Assembly: GCA_003244055.1 (NCBI GenBank)
Contig: QHBZ01000105.1
Coordinates: 1 to 41,681, forward strand
Origin: Pseudonocardiales bacterium
GTDB lineage: Bacteria > Actinomycetota > Actinomycetes > Mycobacteriales > Pseudonocardiaceae
Reading direction: 5' to 3'
DNA: 41,681 nucleotides
Within the stretch, counting starts at the first letter, position 1; each line of letters opens with the position of its first letter. The position numbers and the translations under genes are program-made. This document shows, piece by piece, positions 15,745-23,908 of the stretch. The notes under the pieces are model-generated. The model had not been told where the DNA came from, made no database searches, and was given only the letters and a program-made list of their open reading frames with translations.

Positions 15745-16450
15745 TGATCAGCCAAGGTGGTGGGGTCGGCGTCACCGAGATAGCGGTAGGCGGTGTCGTG
15801 CACGGGGAGCACAGGCGTTGGCCGAACTGTGGTCTTTTCGAATTCGAGTTGGGGCGTGCTGTTCTTGGCCGCTGGGGTGGATTGGGTGATGGTGTGCCGG
15901 ACCGGGCCTAGCTGGAGGGCGATCAGGTCGTCGAGCTTGTCGCGGCGGTACGGGGTGGCGGTGAGCCCGAGCCAGCGGCGGGCCGGGATCTGTTTGACAG
16001 CGTGCTCGAACGCCGCGGCGGGGGATGTGGTGGCACTCGTCCACGACGATCAGCCCGTAGCCGCTGGTGAGCTGTTCGACGTCGGTCTTGCTGGCCAGGG
16101 TTTGCAGCATCGCGACGTCGATCACCCCACGGGTTTTGCGGCGACCGCCGCCGAGTTGGCCAGGCCTGACGCCCAGCAGGTCGCTGATGCGGGTTTGCCA
16201 CTGGTCGGCCAGGGCCTTGCGGTCGACGAGCACGAGTGTGGAGGTCGCGGAGGTGGCGATCACCCGCGCAGGCGATCACGGTCTTGCCCGCTCCTGGTGG
16301 CGCGACGAGCACACCGAGGTCATGGTCGCGCAGATTGTCCACGGCGTCCTGTTGCTCGCGGGTCAGCGTGGCGGCGAACGTGAACTCCCGCGCCTCGCTG
16401 GCCTACCGTTCGTCGGTGACCTCGAGCAGTTGGGTGACGGTATCCGCGCC
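15745..16450 (-). pseudogene. Superfamily 2 helicase remnant (TOTE-primase-associated type)
   Basis: The protein can be rebuilt across three lesions: [35 protein letters not shown] (Walker A), [42 protein letters not shown] (Walker B, DECH), [39 protein letters not shown]. Lesions: in-frame TAG at 16403-16405 (LEVTDER-stop-ASEAREF), an extra G near 16265 after VIACA, and an extra C near 16022 after HHIP. The second RecA domain and everything after LGPVRHT are lost. The sequence pattern is that of actinobacterial helicases fused to an archaeo-eukaryotic primase domain in TOTE conflict elements. Family choice is from memory of motifs; inactivation is seen directly. Confidence 0.8.
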
Positions 16451-16621
16451 GACGAGGTTCACGGGCGGATTCGAGAACCCGGCCTCGAAGACGGCTACCT
16501 CGCCCTTATGCAGCATCGCCAATCCACATTCGACGCCGACGGGCACCGGGGAGCACGCCGGTGAGCGGGCGGTACGCCCACGCCACGCTCACCGGCGCAT
16601 GCCGTACCCGGCACAGGCCTC

Positions 16622-18880
16622 TTACTTTCGCGCCGGTGAGTCGCCCCACGTCGACGTCAGCCATGCCAGGTCGGTCACGGCCTGCTGCCGCGCGTTCTTG
16701 GCGCGCGTGAAAAGCGCGTCGGTCTTGGTCAGCACGAGCGTGTATGGCCGACCCAGCCGCCGGGTCTGATGCCGCACATGCAGCCCGGCCGAGTCCATCT
16801 GGGTGTGCACGTGCCGGCGCCCGTCTGTTGCCAGGGGCCACTCGAAGATCCGACGCGACCGGGAGCGGAGAAACGTCCCCAGCGTGTCACAAAGGTCGCA
16901 CCGGCACCCGGTCCATTCGATCGACCAGTCGTCTTCGTCACGCGGCGGCCTCGCGATGATCGCGCCGAGCCGCTTCGCGCAGTCGCGGGCTACCGTGTCG
17001 AGCCCCGCTGGTCGCCGCGGGTGCGCCGAACGCAGCGCCGGCATCAGGCACTCCAGCACGGTGTCCTCGGACTCGCGCAGCGCTGTCGTGATCTCGTCGC
17101 GCAGCGTGTCGTCGGCCGCATCGAGCAGCCGGACCAGCGGCGAGCTGAGCAGCTCCAGCTGTGGCTGGCGGACGTCGGTTCGCGCGGCGGTGGTCCAGGA
17201 CTGGAGCTGGCCGTCCATCCAGTACCAGGTCCTGGTGGCCAGCAGCCGCGCCACCTCCGGCGTCCCGGCGACGCGCAGCGCCCCGCACAGCTCTGGCAGG
17301 CTGTCGATCCACTCGTACCGGTCGGTTCCGTAGTGGTACCTTTGCCCGAACCACCCGTCGATGACGCTCCGCGTCCACTGCTCGCCGTATCGCCCGGCTG
17401 CCGCCAGCCCGCCCGCGTGTTCCTGCGTGAGCGTTTCGACCCGGAACGGCTCCAGCAGCATCGTGGCCGTTCCGGCAACGTCAAGGCCCGCTGCCACGTC
17501 CAGCGCGGTGCCGAGCAGGCCCGCCTGTGCCGCTGTCTTTTTCCAGAACGGCGCGAGCGACTCCGCCGCGGCACGTGCGCCCTCGAGGTCTCCGGCCTCG
17601 ATGTGGTCGCGGAGCTCGTGCAGAGCCCACTGCGATCCGGCCTCGGCGCGCGCCGCGAACGCCCGGTCCCGCAGCCATACGACAACCGCGGCCCGCCGGT
17701 ACCACCGATCGAGCGTGTTGCCGTAGTTGCCCATGTAGCCCTCGTACTCGGACTGGTAGGGCTGCAGGTCCGCGCTCGGGGTGCTGGCACACACCTCGTG
17801 GTCGGGAACGTGCAGCGAGATCGGCTCGCCGCCGCTGCCGTCCGGGCTGGTCCACCAGCCGAGGGTGATCTCGTCGTCGATCAGCGAATGGAGCTGATAG
17901 TCGTCGGGGTCCTCGTCGTCCTCGTAAGAGTCGTAGTCGTTCCAGGGGGCGCTGCCGGACGGTTCGGCGTCCCAGGTCTCCTTCACCTCCGCGAGCGCCA
18001 GCACCGCGTCGCACCCGGCCTGCTCGGCCGCGGCGCGTACCAGCGCGGCTCGCTCCGCGTCGGCGCCCTTGAGTCGGCACCAGTTCAGGCCTCGCTGGGT
18101 GTATTCGTGGTCGAGCAGGAAGACCAGCCGGTTCGGCGTGCCGAGGTCGCGGCCGCCGTACCGCGGGGCGGCTGGCGTGGTGAAGTGCTCGGTCAGGCAG
18201 TGCGCCAGCTCGGTGGCGGGGCCGGTCTCCGGAGCAGTGGTCTCAGCGGCGGCCAGCAGGTTGAACGTGAGCGTCACCCGGTACCCGGATCTGACCGGCG
18301 TGACCTGGTGGCGGCAGTCGGCGTAGAACGCGAGCAGGGTCAGCTCCTCCTTCGAGGCGCGGTAGGCCCTGGTCTCGCCGGCGTGGTCGATGACCAGTTC
18401 CCCGCCGGTGTGTGCCGAGGGCAGTGATACCACCAGCGTGCCCACCATGGCGTCGTGCTTTTCCGAGTCCTGGTGGGGAAGGAAGAACTGTCCCTTGCCG
18501 TAGACCAGCATCGAGTGCGGCTCGGCCCGCAGCCGTGCCGTCCGCGGGAGCCCGAGCTCGTCACGGAAGTGCTCCAGCGCGCGGTCCAGCAGCGCTGTCC
18601 AGCCGGGCCCACCGAGCGTGATCTGATCCGGGGTGAGTTCCCAGGTGTCGCGGACGCTGCTGTCCGTCAGCGTCTCCTCGCCCTGGCCGAACATCGCCGA
18701 CCGCGCCACCGCGATCAGCTTCTTCGCCAGAGGCGCGCGGACCGGAAGGCTCACTGGCCCGACGCCAGCCACTTCAAGCTGCAGGAGATGCGCCGGCGCC
18801 AGCAGCTCAGTGCTGAACGACCCGGTCGGTTCGGAATCGCCGAGCAGTCCGGCCAGTCGTTCCCGTGCTGTGGTCGCCAT
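16622..18880 (-). CDS. Large 2OG-Fe(II) oxygenase of eukaryote-like type
   Basis: A 752-residue cytoplasmic protein. The N-terminal part has a prolyl-4-hydroxylase-like double-stranded beta helix: SMLVYGKGQFFLPHQDSEKH carries iron ligands His136 and Asp138, GTLVVSLPSAHTGGELVIDH forms the core strands, the distal His191 is in CRHQVTPV, and Arg201 in GYRVTLTFNLL would bind 2-oxoglutarate. All ligands are present. A further 550 mostly helical residues follow, with a Cys-rich CRCDLCDTLGTFL near the C-terminus that could bind zinc. The pattern is closest, in my memory, to fungal and other eukaryotic proteins. GAGGGG precedes ATG 18880. Substrate unknown. It borders the decayed island and is likely horizontally acquired. 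Confidence 0.78.
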   Translation of the reverse strand: MATTARERLAGLLGDSEPTGSFSTELLAPAHLLQLEVAGVGPVSLPVRAPLAKKLIAVARSAMFGQGEETLTDSSVRDTWELTPDQITLGGPGWTALLDRALEHFRDELGLPRTARLRAEPHSMLVYGKGQFFLPHQDSEKHDAMVGTLVVSLPSAHTGGELVIDHAGETRAYRASKEELTLLAFYADCRHQVTPVRSGYRVTLTFNLLAAAETTAPETGPATELAHCLTEHFTTPAAPRYGGRDLGTPNRLVFLLDHEYTQRGLNWCRLKGADAERAALVRAAAEQAGCDAVLALAEVKETWDAEPSGSAPWNDYDSYEDDEDPDDYQLHSLIDDEITLGWWTSPDGSGGEPISLHVPDHEVCASTPSADLQPYQSEYEGYMGNYGNTLDRWYRRAAVVVWLRDRAFAARAEAGSQWALHELRDHIEAGDLEGARAAAESLAPFWKKTAAQAGLLGTALDVAAGLDVAGTATMLLEPFRVETLTQEHAGGLAAAGRYGEQWTRSVIDGWFGQRYHYGTDRYEWIDSLPELCGALRVAGTPEVARLLATRTWYWMDGQLQSWTTAARTDVRQPQLELLSSPLVRLLDAADDTLRDEITTALRESEDTVLECLMPALRSAHPRRPAGLDTVARDCAKRLGAIIARPPRDEDDWSIEWTGCRCDLCDTLGTFLRSRSRRIFEWPLATDGRRHVHTQMDSAGLHVRHQTRRLGRPYTLVLTKTDALFTRAKNARQQAVTDLAWLTSTWGDSPARK

Positions 18881-19074
18881 GTGGCCCCTCGCGTGCTCGT
18901 CGTGTTCTTCCGCGGCCAGACTGTAGCGGCGGCCGACGGAGATGCCGCCAGACGCCCGAGCCCGCCCGCTCAATCAAGTGCGGGCTGCGGCCCAGCTCTG
19001 GCGGGACAAACACCTCGAGCCGTTCCTTCGCGCCCAGGGCCCTCGCGCCCTGACCACCTGGGTGCACGAGCCAC

Positions 19075-19138
19075 CGCGTTCTGGATGCAGACTGCGGTAA
19101 ATCGGGTACTGATAAGCGCAGTCTGCATCCAGAACGCG
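19075..19138. repeat. 64-bp palindromic element, copy 1
   Basis: Two 22-base arms (19075-19096 and 19117-19138, core TTCTGGATGCAGACTGCG) are perfect reverse complements around a 20-base loop. A second copy with the same length and a related loop lies at 23814-23877. This copy ends 29 bases before the mobA start, just ahead of its -10. It could be a terminator/insulator, a protein-binding site or a small palindromic mobile element. Confidence 0.85.
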
Positions 19139-19167
19139 AGCCGGTGTGCGGGACTACGATCGAGCGC

Positions 19168-20034
19168 ATGGCTGGTCGGGCGAGGGGTCGCGCGTCCGGG
19201 GTGGTGCTGGCGGGGGGGCGGTCGTCGCGGATGGGCACGCCGAAGGCCGAGCTGGAGTGGCACGGATCCACCCTGCTCCGCCGCACTCTGGGTGTCCTCG
19301 CGCGCTCGGTTGACGGACCGCTGCTGGTGGTCCGCGCCGCGGGTCAGCCCTTACCTGAGATGCCCCCGAACGTGGATGTCGTGGATGATCCTGAGCAGGG
19401 TCTGGGGCCGTTGCAGGGCATCTCCGCCGGTCTGGGGGCGCTGGTTGGTCGGGCGCAAGTTGCTTTCGTGTGTTCGACCGACCTGCCGTTCCTCCATCCG
19501 GCGTTCGTCTGCCGGGTGCTCAGCGCGCTCATTGACGACCTCGACGTGGTTCTCCCGGTCGCCCGCGGCTACCCGCAGCCGCTCGCGGCGGCCTACCGGG
19601 TCACCCTCGCACCGCTGGTCACCGATCTGGTTGTGGCCGGCGACCTGCGGCCGGCCTTCCTGTTCCGCCACGAGCGCTGCCGCACGCTGCGACTGGACGA
19701 CGCCGCGCTACTGAAAGACCCGGCGCTGGCCGCAGCTGACCCGACGCTGGATTCGGTGATCAACGTCAACTCCCCGGACGACTACCGTGCCGCGCGGTGC
19801 CAACCCGCTCCGCAGGTCACCGTGCAGCGCTACGGCGCGCTGGCCGGCAACGGCCACCGTGGGCCTCGAAACGTGCGTGCCGCCACGCTGTCCGGTGCCG
19901 CCGCAGCGGTGGACCTGGTCCTGGACCGCCACGTCATCGCCGCGCTCAACGGCGACCAGATCAGCCGTGACGGCGCTGTCCCGCTGGCCAGCGGAGACAC
20001 CGTCGCCTTCATGTCCTCGGACGCGGGCGGGTGA
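19168..20034 (+). CDS. MobA-MoaD fusion, molybdenum cofactor guanylyltransferase with sulfur-carrier tail
   Basis: A 288-residue protein. Residues 1-205 are a MobA-type nucleotidyltransferase: GVVLAGGRSSRMGTPKAELE binds the nucleotide, followed by DDPEQGLGPLQGI and STDLPFLHPAFV, and NVNSPDDYRAA near its end. Residues about 212-288 are a MoaD/ThiS-like ubiquitin fold ending in the diagnostic DAGG, the C-terminal Gly-Gly that is thiocarboxylated for molybdopterin synthesis. Such fusions accompany aldehyde ferredoxin oxidoreductases, and a broken one follows directly. ATG 19168 has TACGAT (19155-19160) ending 7 nt upstream, so it is probably leaderless. The fusion looks intact although its client is dead. 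Confidence 0.82.
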   Translation: MAGRARGRASGVVLAGGRSSRMGTPKAELEWHGSTLLRRTLGVLARSVDGPLLVVRAAGQPLPEMPPNVDVVDDPEQGLGPLQGISAGLGALVGRAQVAFVCSTDLPFLHPAFVCRVLSALIDDLDVVLPVARGYPQPLAAAYRVTLAPLVTDLVVAGDLRPAFLFRHERCRTLRLDDAALLKDPALAAADPTLDSVINVNSPDDYRAARCQPAPQVTVQRYGALAGNGHRGPRNVRAATLSGAAAAVDLVLDRHVIAALNGDQISRDGAVPLASGDTVAFMSSDAGG

Positions 20035-20040
20035 GTCCGG

Positions 20041-20640
20041 TGGCCGGGCCGCCCAGGGGATACGCCGGCAAGGCGCTGATCGCGGATGTCACCGGGCCGT
20101 ATGCGACGTGCTCGCCGCGTCGGCCCGCTGCGACGAGCTGGGTCTGGACACCATCTCCGCCGGCGGCACCATCGCGATGGAGTGCGCGGAGCGCGGGCTG
20201 ATCGACGCGCCGTGGCTGCGTTTCGGCGACGGCGTGGCGTTGCGCGGGAGCTGGACGAGATCGGCAGCGGCGACGGGCTGGGCGTCCTGCTCGCCGAGGG
20301 CTCCCGGCGCGCTGTGGCCGTCGTCGGCGGCGGGTCGGAGGAGTTCGCTCCGCACGTCAAAGGCAGGGAAATGCCCGGGTATGAGCCGCGCACCTTGCAG
20401 GGCATGGCGCTGGGCCTGGCTGTCAATGCCCGGGGCGCCGACCACAACCGCTCCGGCGCCTACGAGGCCGACCTGTCGTGCAGGTGCTGTTCAACGGCGG
20501 GCAGGCCGAGCCGTTGTTCGGTGCGTCGGCGCTGCTGTCCGTGCTCACCCACGCAGACGGATACCTCGTGGTGCTGAACCGGCGACCGGTCTCGACGCCC
20601 GCGCGGAGGTCTGGATCACGCTTTACCGGTAGCTGGACCG
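20041..20640 (+). pseudogene. Aldehyde ferredoxin oxidoreductase (AOR) remnant
   Basis: The N-terminus RGYAGKALIADVTGPY is followed, after a large deletion, by SARCDELGLDTISAGGTIAM, ECAERGLIDAPWLRFGDG, a frameshift near 20240, then GVLLAEGSRRAVAVVGGG, FAPHVKGREMPGYEPRTLQG and MALGLAVNARGADHNRSGAY. These are the conserved blocks of tungsten/molybdenum AOR enzymes, in order. The segments with the first cluster-binding cysteines and the last 200 or so residues are missing. A weak ThiS-like stretch (VQVLFNGGQAEP) follows but is not convincing. AORs oxidise aldehydes to acids with ferredoxin using a bis-pterin cofactor. The enzyme was presumably served by the MobA-MoaD fusion just upstream (6 bases away). 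Confidence 0.8.
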
Positions 20641-21038
20641 GGCATGATCACTGTGTGTGGCCGGTCGTATACGGGAAGTTGTTGTTGCAATCGCCACACG
20701 TGTAGCTTAGTTTTGTAGTTGCGTGACCACGGGGAGTAAGGGGGGCCAGCTCGGATCACCTTGGGTTGCTGCCGAGTGCGGCGGATTGAGACACTGCCGG
20801 TGTAGCCACCGGGGAGTTCGCTAACGACGCTCACCTGCGTCGATGACTCCGTCATCGACGACGTGCGTCATCACAGTGCGGCATCATGTCGCGAGGCGTC
20901 CCTCAGTGAGCACCTGATACGCCCAGCTACGTTCGGGCCAGGCAGCGTGTCGACCGCGCACCCTACAGGGGGGGCTGCAGGTAATTCCCAGGCACGTCCG
21001 AGTCTTTTCGGCTTGCGTAGCTCCTCCATCGATCGGAT
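20641..21038 (+). promoter_or_regulatory. Long leader/intergenic region before the small peptide
   Basis: About 400 bases without a supported gene. It contains a tight hairpin at 20838-20860 (CGTCGATGAC, loop TCC, GTCATCGACG) with no T run. The region is long for an actinobacterial intergenic space and could hold a structured 5' leader for the peptide-transporter unit. I did not recognise a known riboswitch consensus. Confidence 0.4.
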
Positions 21039-21050
21039 TAAGGAGCGATT

Positions 21051-21236
21051 ATGAGGGTTTCGGATGTCTTCACACAGGGTGCCACCGACAGTCCCAACGG
21101 GGGCTACTACAGCGAGTCCACCGGCCACAGGAACTACTACGAAGATTACTACAACGGCGGTGGCTACTACAACAACAACTACAGCGGGTTCGAGCGCGGC
21201 CCCACCCGCCCCTCTCTCCTAGGTATCATTGGGTAG
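21051..21236 (+). CDS. Tyr/Asn/Gly-rich small peptide, possible exported or modified precursor
   Basis: A 61-residue peptide with a strong ribosome site (AAGGAG, 21040-21045) before ATG 21051. The N-terminus MRVSDVFTQGATDSPNGG is polar and leader-like. The middle is full of Tyr pairs with Asn and Gly (GGYYSES, RNYYEDYYNGGGYY, NNNYSG). The end, GPTRPSLLGIIG, is hydrophobic. There is no Cys and no classical signal peptide. A GG precedes the first YY, as in double-glycine leaders, but the exporter downstream shows no peptidase domain. An inverted repeat and then an ABC exporter gene follow. A ribosomally made, Tyr-modified peptide or a small surface protein are both possible. I recognise no family and no modifying enzyme lies beside it. 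Confidence 0.7.
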   Translation: MRVSDVFTQGATDSPNGGYYSESTGHRNYYEDYYNGGGYYNNNYSGFERGPTRPSLLGIIG

Positions 21237-21258
21237 CACGTCGATCAGCGGGTTGCTC

Positions 21259-21303
21259 GGCGGTGGCCTCGATTTCCTGGTCAGTAGGACGACGGCCACC
21301 GCC
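21259..21303 (+). terminator. 10-bp inverted repeat between peptide and ABC exporter
   Basis: GGCGGTGGCC (21259-21268) pairs perfectly with GGCCACCGCC (21294-21303) around a 25-base loop. It lies 23 bases after the peptide stop and 33 bases before the exporter start. A partial terminator here would let the peptide be made in excess over its transporter, as in many bacteriocin-type operons. Confidence 0.55.
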
Positions 21304-21336
21304 TAGCCATGCCCGCGAACCAGACCTAGAAGTGGA

Positions 21337-23205
21337 GTGGTTGTGCGGGAGGTTTTGAGATCGCTGCTGCGACCAGCCTCGACTACCGGCGGTTTGGTGG
21401 AGGCGGCGCCGGCGGCGAGCGTGCGGGAGGTTTTCCGCCGATTCTGGCCCGACGCCCGGCCGTTCTGGCGATGGTTGTGGCTTAGCCTGGTACTGATCAT
21501 CGTGACCCCGGTGGTGGACACCGGAGCAATTCTGCTGTTCAAGGTGCTGGTCGACAAGGTGTTGACCCCGCGTGATTTCTCGGCGTTCCTGCCGGTGGCC
21601 GCGGCATTTGTGGGTATCACCCTGCTGGTGGGTGTCCTGGGTTTCATCGGCTCGTACCTGGGAGCGTGGATCGGCGAGAACTTCCTGCACCGGATGCGCA
21701 CGCGGGTGTTCGCGCATCTGCACACCCTGTCGGTGAGCTTCTTCGATCGCCGCCGCCTGGGTGACATCCTGTCGAGGTTGACTGGTGACGTGGCCGCGAT
21801 CGAGGGTGTGGTGCTCTCCGGGGTCATCCGGCTCATCTCCAACGTGTTGCGGATCGTGGTGTTCGCCGGGGTGCTTTTCTTCCTCGACTGGCGCCTGGCA
21901 TTGACGTCGCTGATCGCGGTACCGGTGTTCTGGGCCGCCGCGCGGGTGTTCTCCCGCCGCATCAAGATCGCCTCCCGGGAAGTGCGCCGCCGCGCCGGTT
22001 CGATCACCGTGGTCGCCGAGGAAAGCCTGGGCAACGCCACCCTGATCCAGGCCTACGGCCGCGAGGCCGCCGAGGTGGAGCGCTTCGCCGAGCAGAGCAT
22101 CGGCAGCGTGAACGCCGAACTGGCCGCCACCCGGATCGGCGCGCTGTTCTCCCCTCTGGTGGACCTGGTGCAGGTGCTCGGGGTGATGACCATCCTCGGG
22201 GTCGGGATCTGGGAGCTGACCGCCGGGCACATCACCCTGGGTGGGCTGCTGGCCTTCCTGGTGTTCCTGTCCCAGCTGTACCAGCCCGTGCAGAGCCTAG
22301 GGTCACTGTCCACGTCGCTGTACGCCGCTGCCGCGGCCGCCGAACGGATCATCGAACTGCTCGACGAGCAACCCACCGTGACCGCCCCCGAACACCCGAT
22401 CCCGCTGGGCCGCCCGCGCGGCCAGCTCCGCGTCGAGAACATCGACTTCGCCTACCCCGACACCGCCACCGACGTCCTGCGGCAGGTCAGCTTCACCACG
22501 CTGCCTGGGCAGACCACCGCGATCGTCGGCGCCAGCGGCGCCGGCAAGACCACCCTGCTCAAGCTGCTCCTGCGGTTCTATGACCCCACCAGCGGGCGGA
22601 TCACGGTCGACGGGACCGACCTTCGCCACGTCGACCCCGAGGAACTGCGCGCCAATATCGCCATCGTGCTGCAGGAAACCCTGCTGCTCGATGGAACCAT
22701 CGCGGACAACATCCGCGCCGGGCGCCCCGACGCCACCTCCGAGCAGCTCGTCACGGCAGCCAAAGCCGCCGACGCCCACGAGTTCATCAGCGCGCTGCCC
22801 GAGGGATATGACACTCGAGTGGGTCAACGCGGCCGGCTGCTGTCCGGCGGGCAACGCCAACGCGTCGCGATCGCCCGGGCGATGGTCCGCGACGCCCCTA
22901 TCCTGCTTCTGGATGAACCCACCACCAGCCTCGACGCTGACGCCACCCAACGCATCCTGACTCCGCTACGCCGACTCATCACCGGTCGCACGACGATCAT
23001 CATCTCGCACAACCTGCTCACCGTTACCGACGCCGACCAGATCATCTACATAGAACACGGTCGGGTCACCGAAACCGGCACGCACGATCAACTTCTCGCC
23101 AACAACCACCAGTACGCTCACCTTTACCACCTCCATCACCCGCCCGAGGCACCGAACGGATCCGCTCGTAATTCCCGACTCGCCGGCACTGGAGCAGCAT
23201 CCTGA
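21337..23205 (+). CDS. ABC exporter, fused permease and ATPase
   Basis: A 622-residue half-transporter of the MsbA/LmrA type. Six transmembrane helices (about 45-310) include VSFFDRRRLGDILSRLTGDV, the typical intracellular loop of exporters. The ATPase domain has Walker A GASGAGKTTLLKLLLRF, Q loop IVLQETLLLDGT, signature LLSGGQRQRVAIARAM, Walker B ILLLDEPTTSLD and switch His in IISHNLL; all are intact. It would act as a homodimer exporting a lipid, drug or peptide. There is no N-terminal C39 peptidase domain. GTG 21337 is taken as start; GTG 21343 is possible. It follows the Tyr-rich peptide gene in the same direction, 100 bases away, which makes that peptide a candidate substrate. Confidence 0.9.
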   Translation: MVVREVLRSLLRPASTTGGLVEAAPAASVREVFRRFWPDARPFWRWLWLSLVLIIVTPVVDTGAILLFKVLVDKVLTPRDFSAFLPVAAAFVGITLLVGVLGFIGSYLGAWIGENFLHRMRTRVFAHLHTLSVSFFDRRRLGDILSRLTGDVAAIEGVVLSGVIRLISNVLRIVVFAGVLFFLDWRLALTSLIAVPVFWAAARVFSRRIKIASREVRRRAGSITVVAEESLGNATLIQAYGREAAEVERFAEQSIGSVNAELAATRIGALFSPLVDLVQVLGVMTILGVGIWELTAGHITLGGLLAFLVFLSQLYQPVQSLGSLSTSLYAAAAAAERIIELLDEQPTVTAPEHPIPLGRPRGQLRVENIDFAYPDTATDVLRQVSFTTLPGQTTAIVGASGAGKTTLLKLLLRFYDPTSGRITVDGTDLRHVDPEELRANIAIVLQETLLLDGTIADNIRAGRPDATSEQLVTAAKAADAHEFISALPEGYDTRVGQRGRLLSGGQRQRVAIARAMVRDAPILLLDEPTTSLDADATQRILTPLRRLITGRTTIIISHNLLTVTDADQIIYIEHGRVTETGTHDQLLANNHQYAHLYHLHHPPEAPNGSARNSRLAGTGAAS

Positions 23206-23234
23206 CGTGCTGAATTCCCGGTAGCGTCCCCGCT

Positions 23235-23787
23235 GTGCCGCGCAGCCCGTTCATCCGCGACGTCCCGGCGGCGACTGGCGAGTACACCGTGCCCCACCTG
23301 CCGCGGGTGCTCGGTGACGCTGATCTCATGGTGATCCGCCTGGTGCACCGCGAGCAGGGGCTGATCGTCGCTGCGGGTAACCCGCTGGAGATCACCGGAA
23401 TCGCGGATCTGAGCCGGCCGGGGCTGCGGTACGTCAGCCGTCAGCGCGGTGCGGGCACCCGGGTGTTGCTCGACCACGAGCTTCGTGGCCACGGCATGGC
23501 GCCCAGCGACGTTGCAGGGTATGAACGCGAGGAGCACACCCATCTCGCCGTCGCCGCGGCGGTAGCTGCTGGGCGAGTCGACGCCGGGCTGGGCATCCGT
23601 GCGGCCGTTCGGGCTGAACTTCGTACCCGTCGCGCGGGAGCCCTACGACCTGGTCGTGACCCAGCAGACCTACGACTCCGCGTTGCTAGCCCCCCTATGG
23701 GCCCTGCTGGCCGACGAGAAGTTCCATGCCTCGATCGACGCCCTAGGCGGCTACTCCAGCGCCGAAACCGGCCGCCGCATCCTCTAG
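23235..23787 (+). pseudogene. PBP-like (ModE-type) substrate-binding domain remnant
   Basis: The frame from 23235 reads LMVIRLVHREQGLIVAAGNP, RYVSRQRGAGTRVLLDHELR, GYEREEHTHLAVAAAVAAGR, then shifts frame near 23605 and continues as GLNFVPVAREPYDLVVTQQ and ending GGYSSAETGRRIL. This is the PBP-like domain attached to helix-turn-helix regulators or MoeA-type proteins and thought to bind molybdate/tungstate or a related ligand. The N-terminal DNA-binding part and the first strands are absent, and the frameshift breaks the rest. With the dead AOR it marks loss of a Mo/W-dependent pathway, now interrupted by the peptide/exporter genes. Confidence 0.78.
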
Positions 23788-23813
23788 CTAGCCCCTCCCC
23801 GATCCCAAGTCGC

Positions 23814-23877
23814 CGCGTTCTGGATGCAGGCTGCGCCAATTCGGGGCCAGTTAGCAGCAGTCTGCATCCAGAGTGCG
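23814..23877. repeat. 64-bp palindromic element, copy 2
   Basis: Same length and core as the element at 19075-19138: left arm 23814-23835, 20-base loop, right arm 23856-23877, with TTCTGGATGCAGGCTGCG facing CAGTCTGCATCCAGAGTGCG. The arms carry a few mismatches here. It ends 31 bases before the dienelactone hydrolase start, nearly the same distance as copy 1 from mobA. Confidence 0.8.
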
Positions 23878-23908
23878 GGGAGCGGGGGCGTGTGATGGGA
23901 TTGTCGGC

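Noticed and set aside
16769-18427. 552-codon open frame on the plus strand
   Set aside because: It lies entirely antisense to the well-supported 2OG oxygenase gene, has low-complexity Arg/Val/Gly composition and no domain; an artefact of high G+C.
18455-19714. 419-codon plus frame crossing into mobA
   Set aside because: It runs antisense to the oxygenase, through the palindrome, and out of frame over mobA.
20462-20632. ThiS-like domain after the AOR remnant (VQVLFNGGQAEP)
   Set aside because: Only a loose resemblance to a sulfur carrier; it lacks a terminal Gly-Gly and is probably eroded sequence.
21226-22230. 334-codon minus frame rich in His and Gln
   Set aside because: Antisense to the ABC exporter membrane domain; composition is that of a complement frame.
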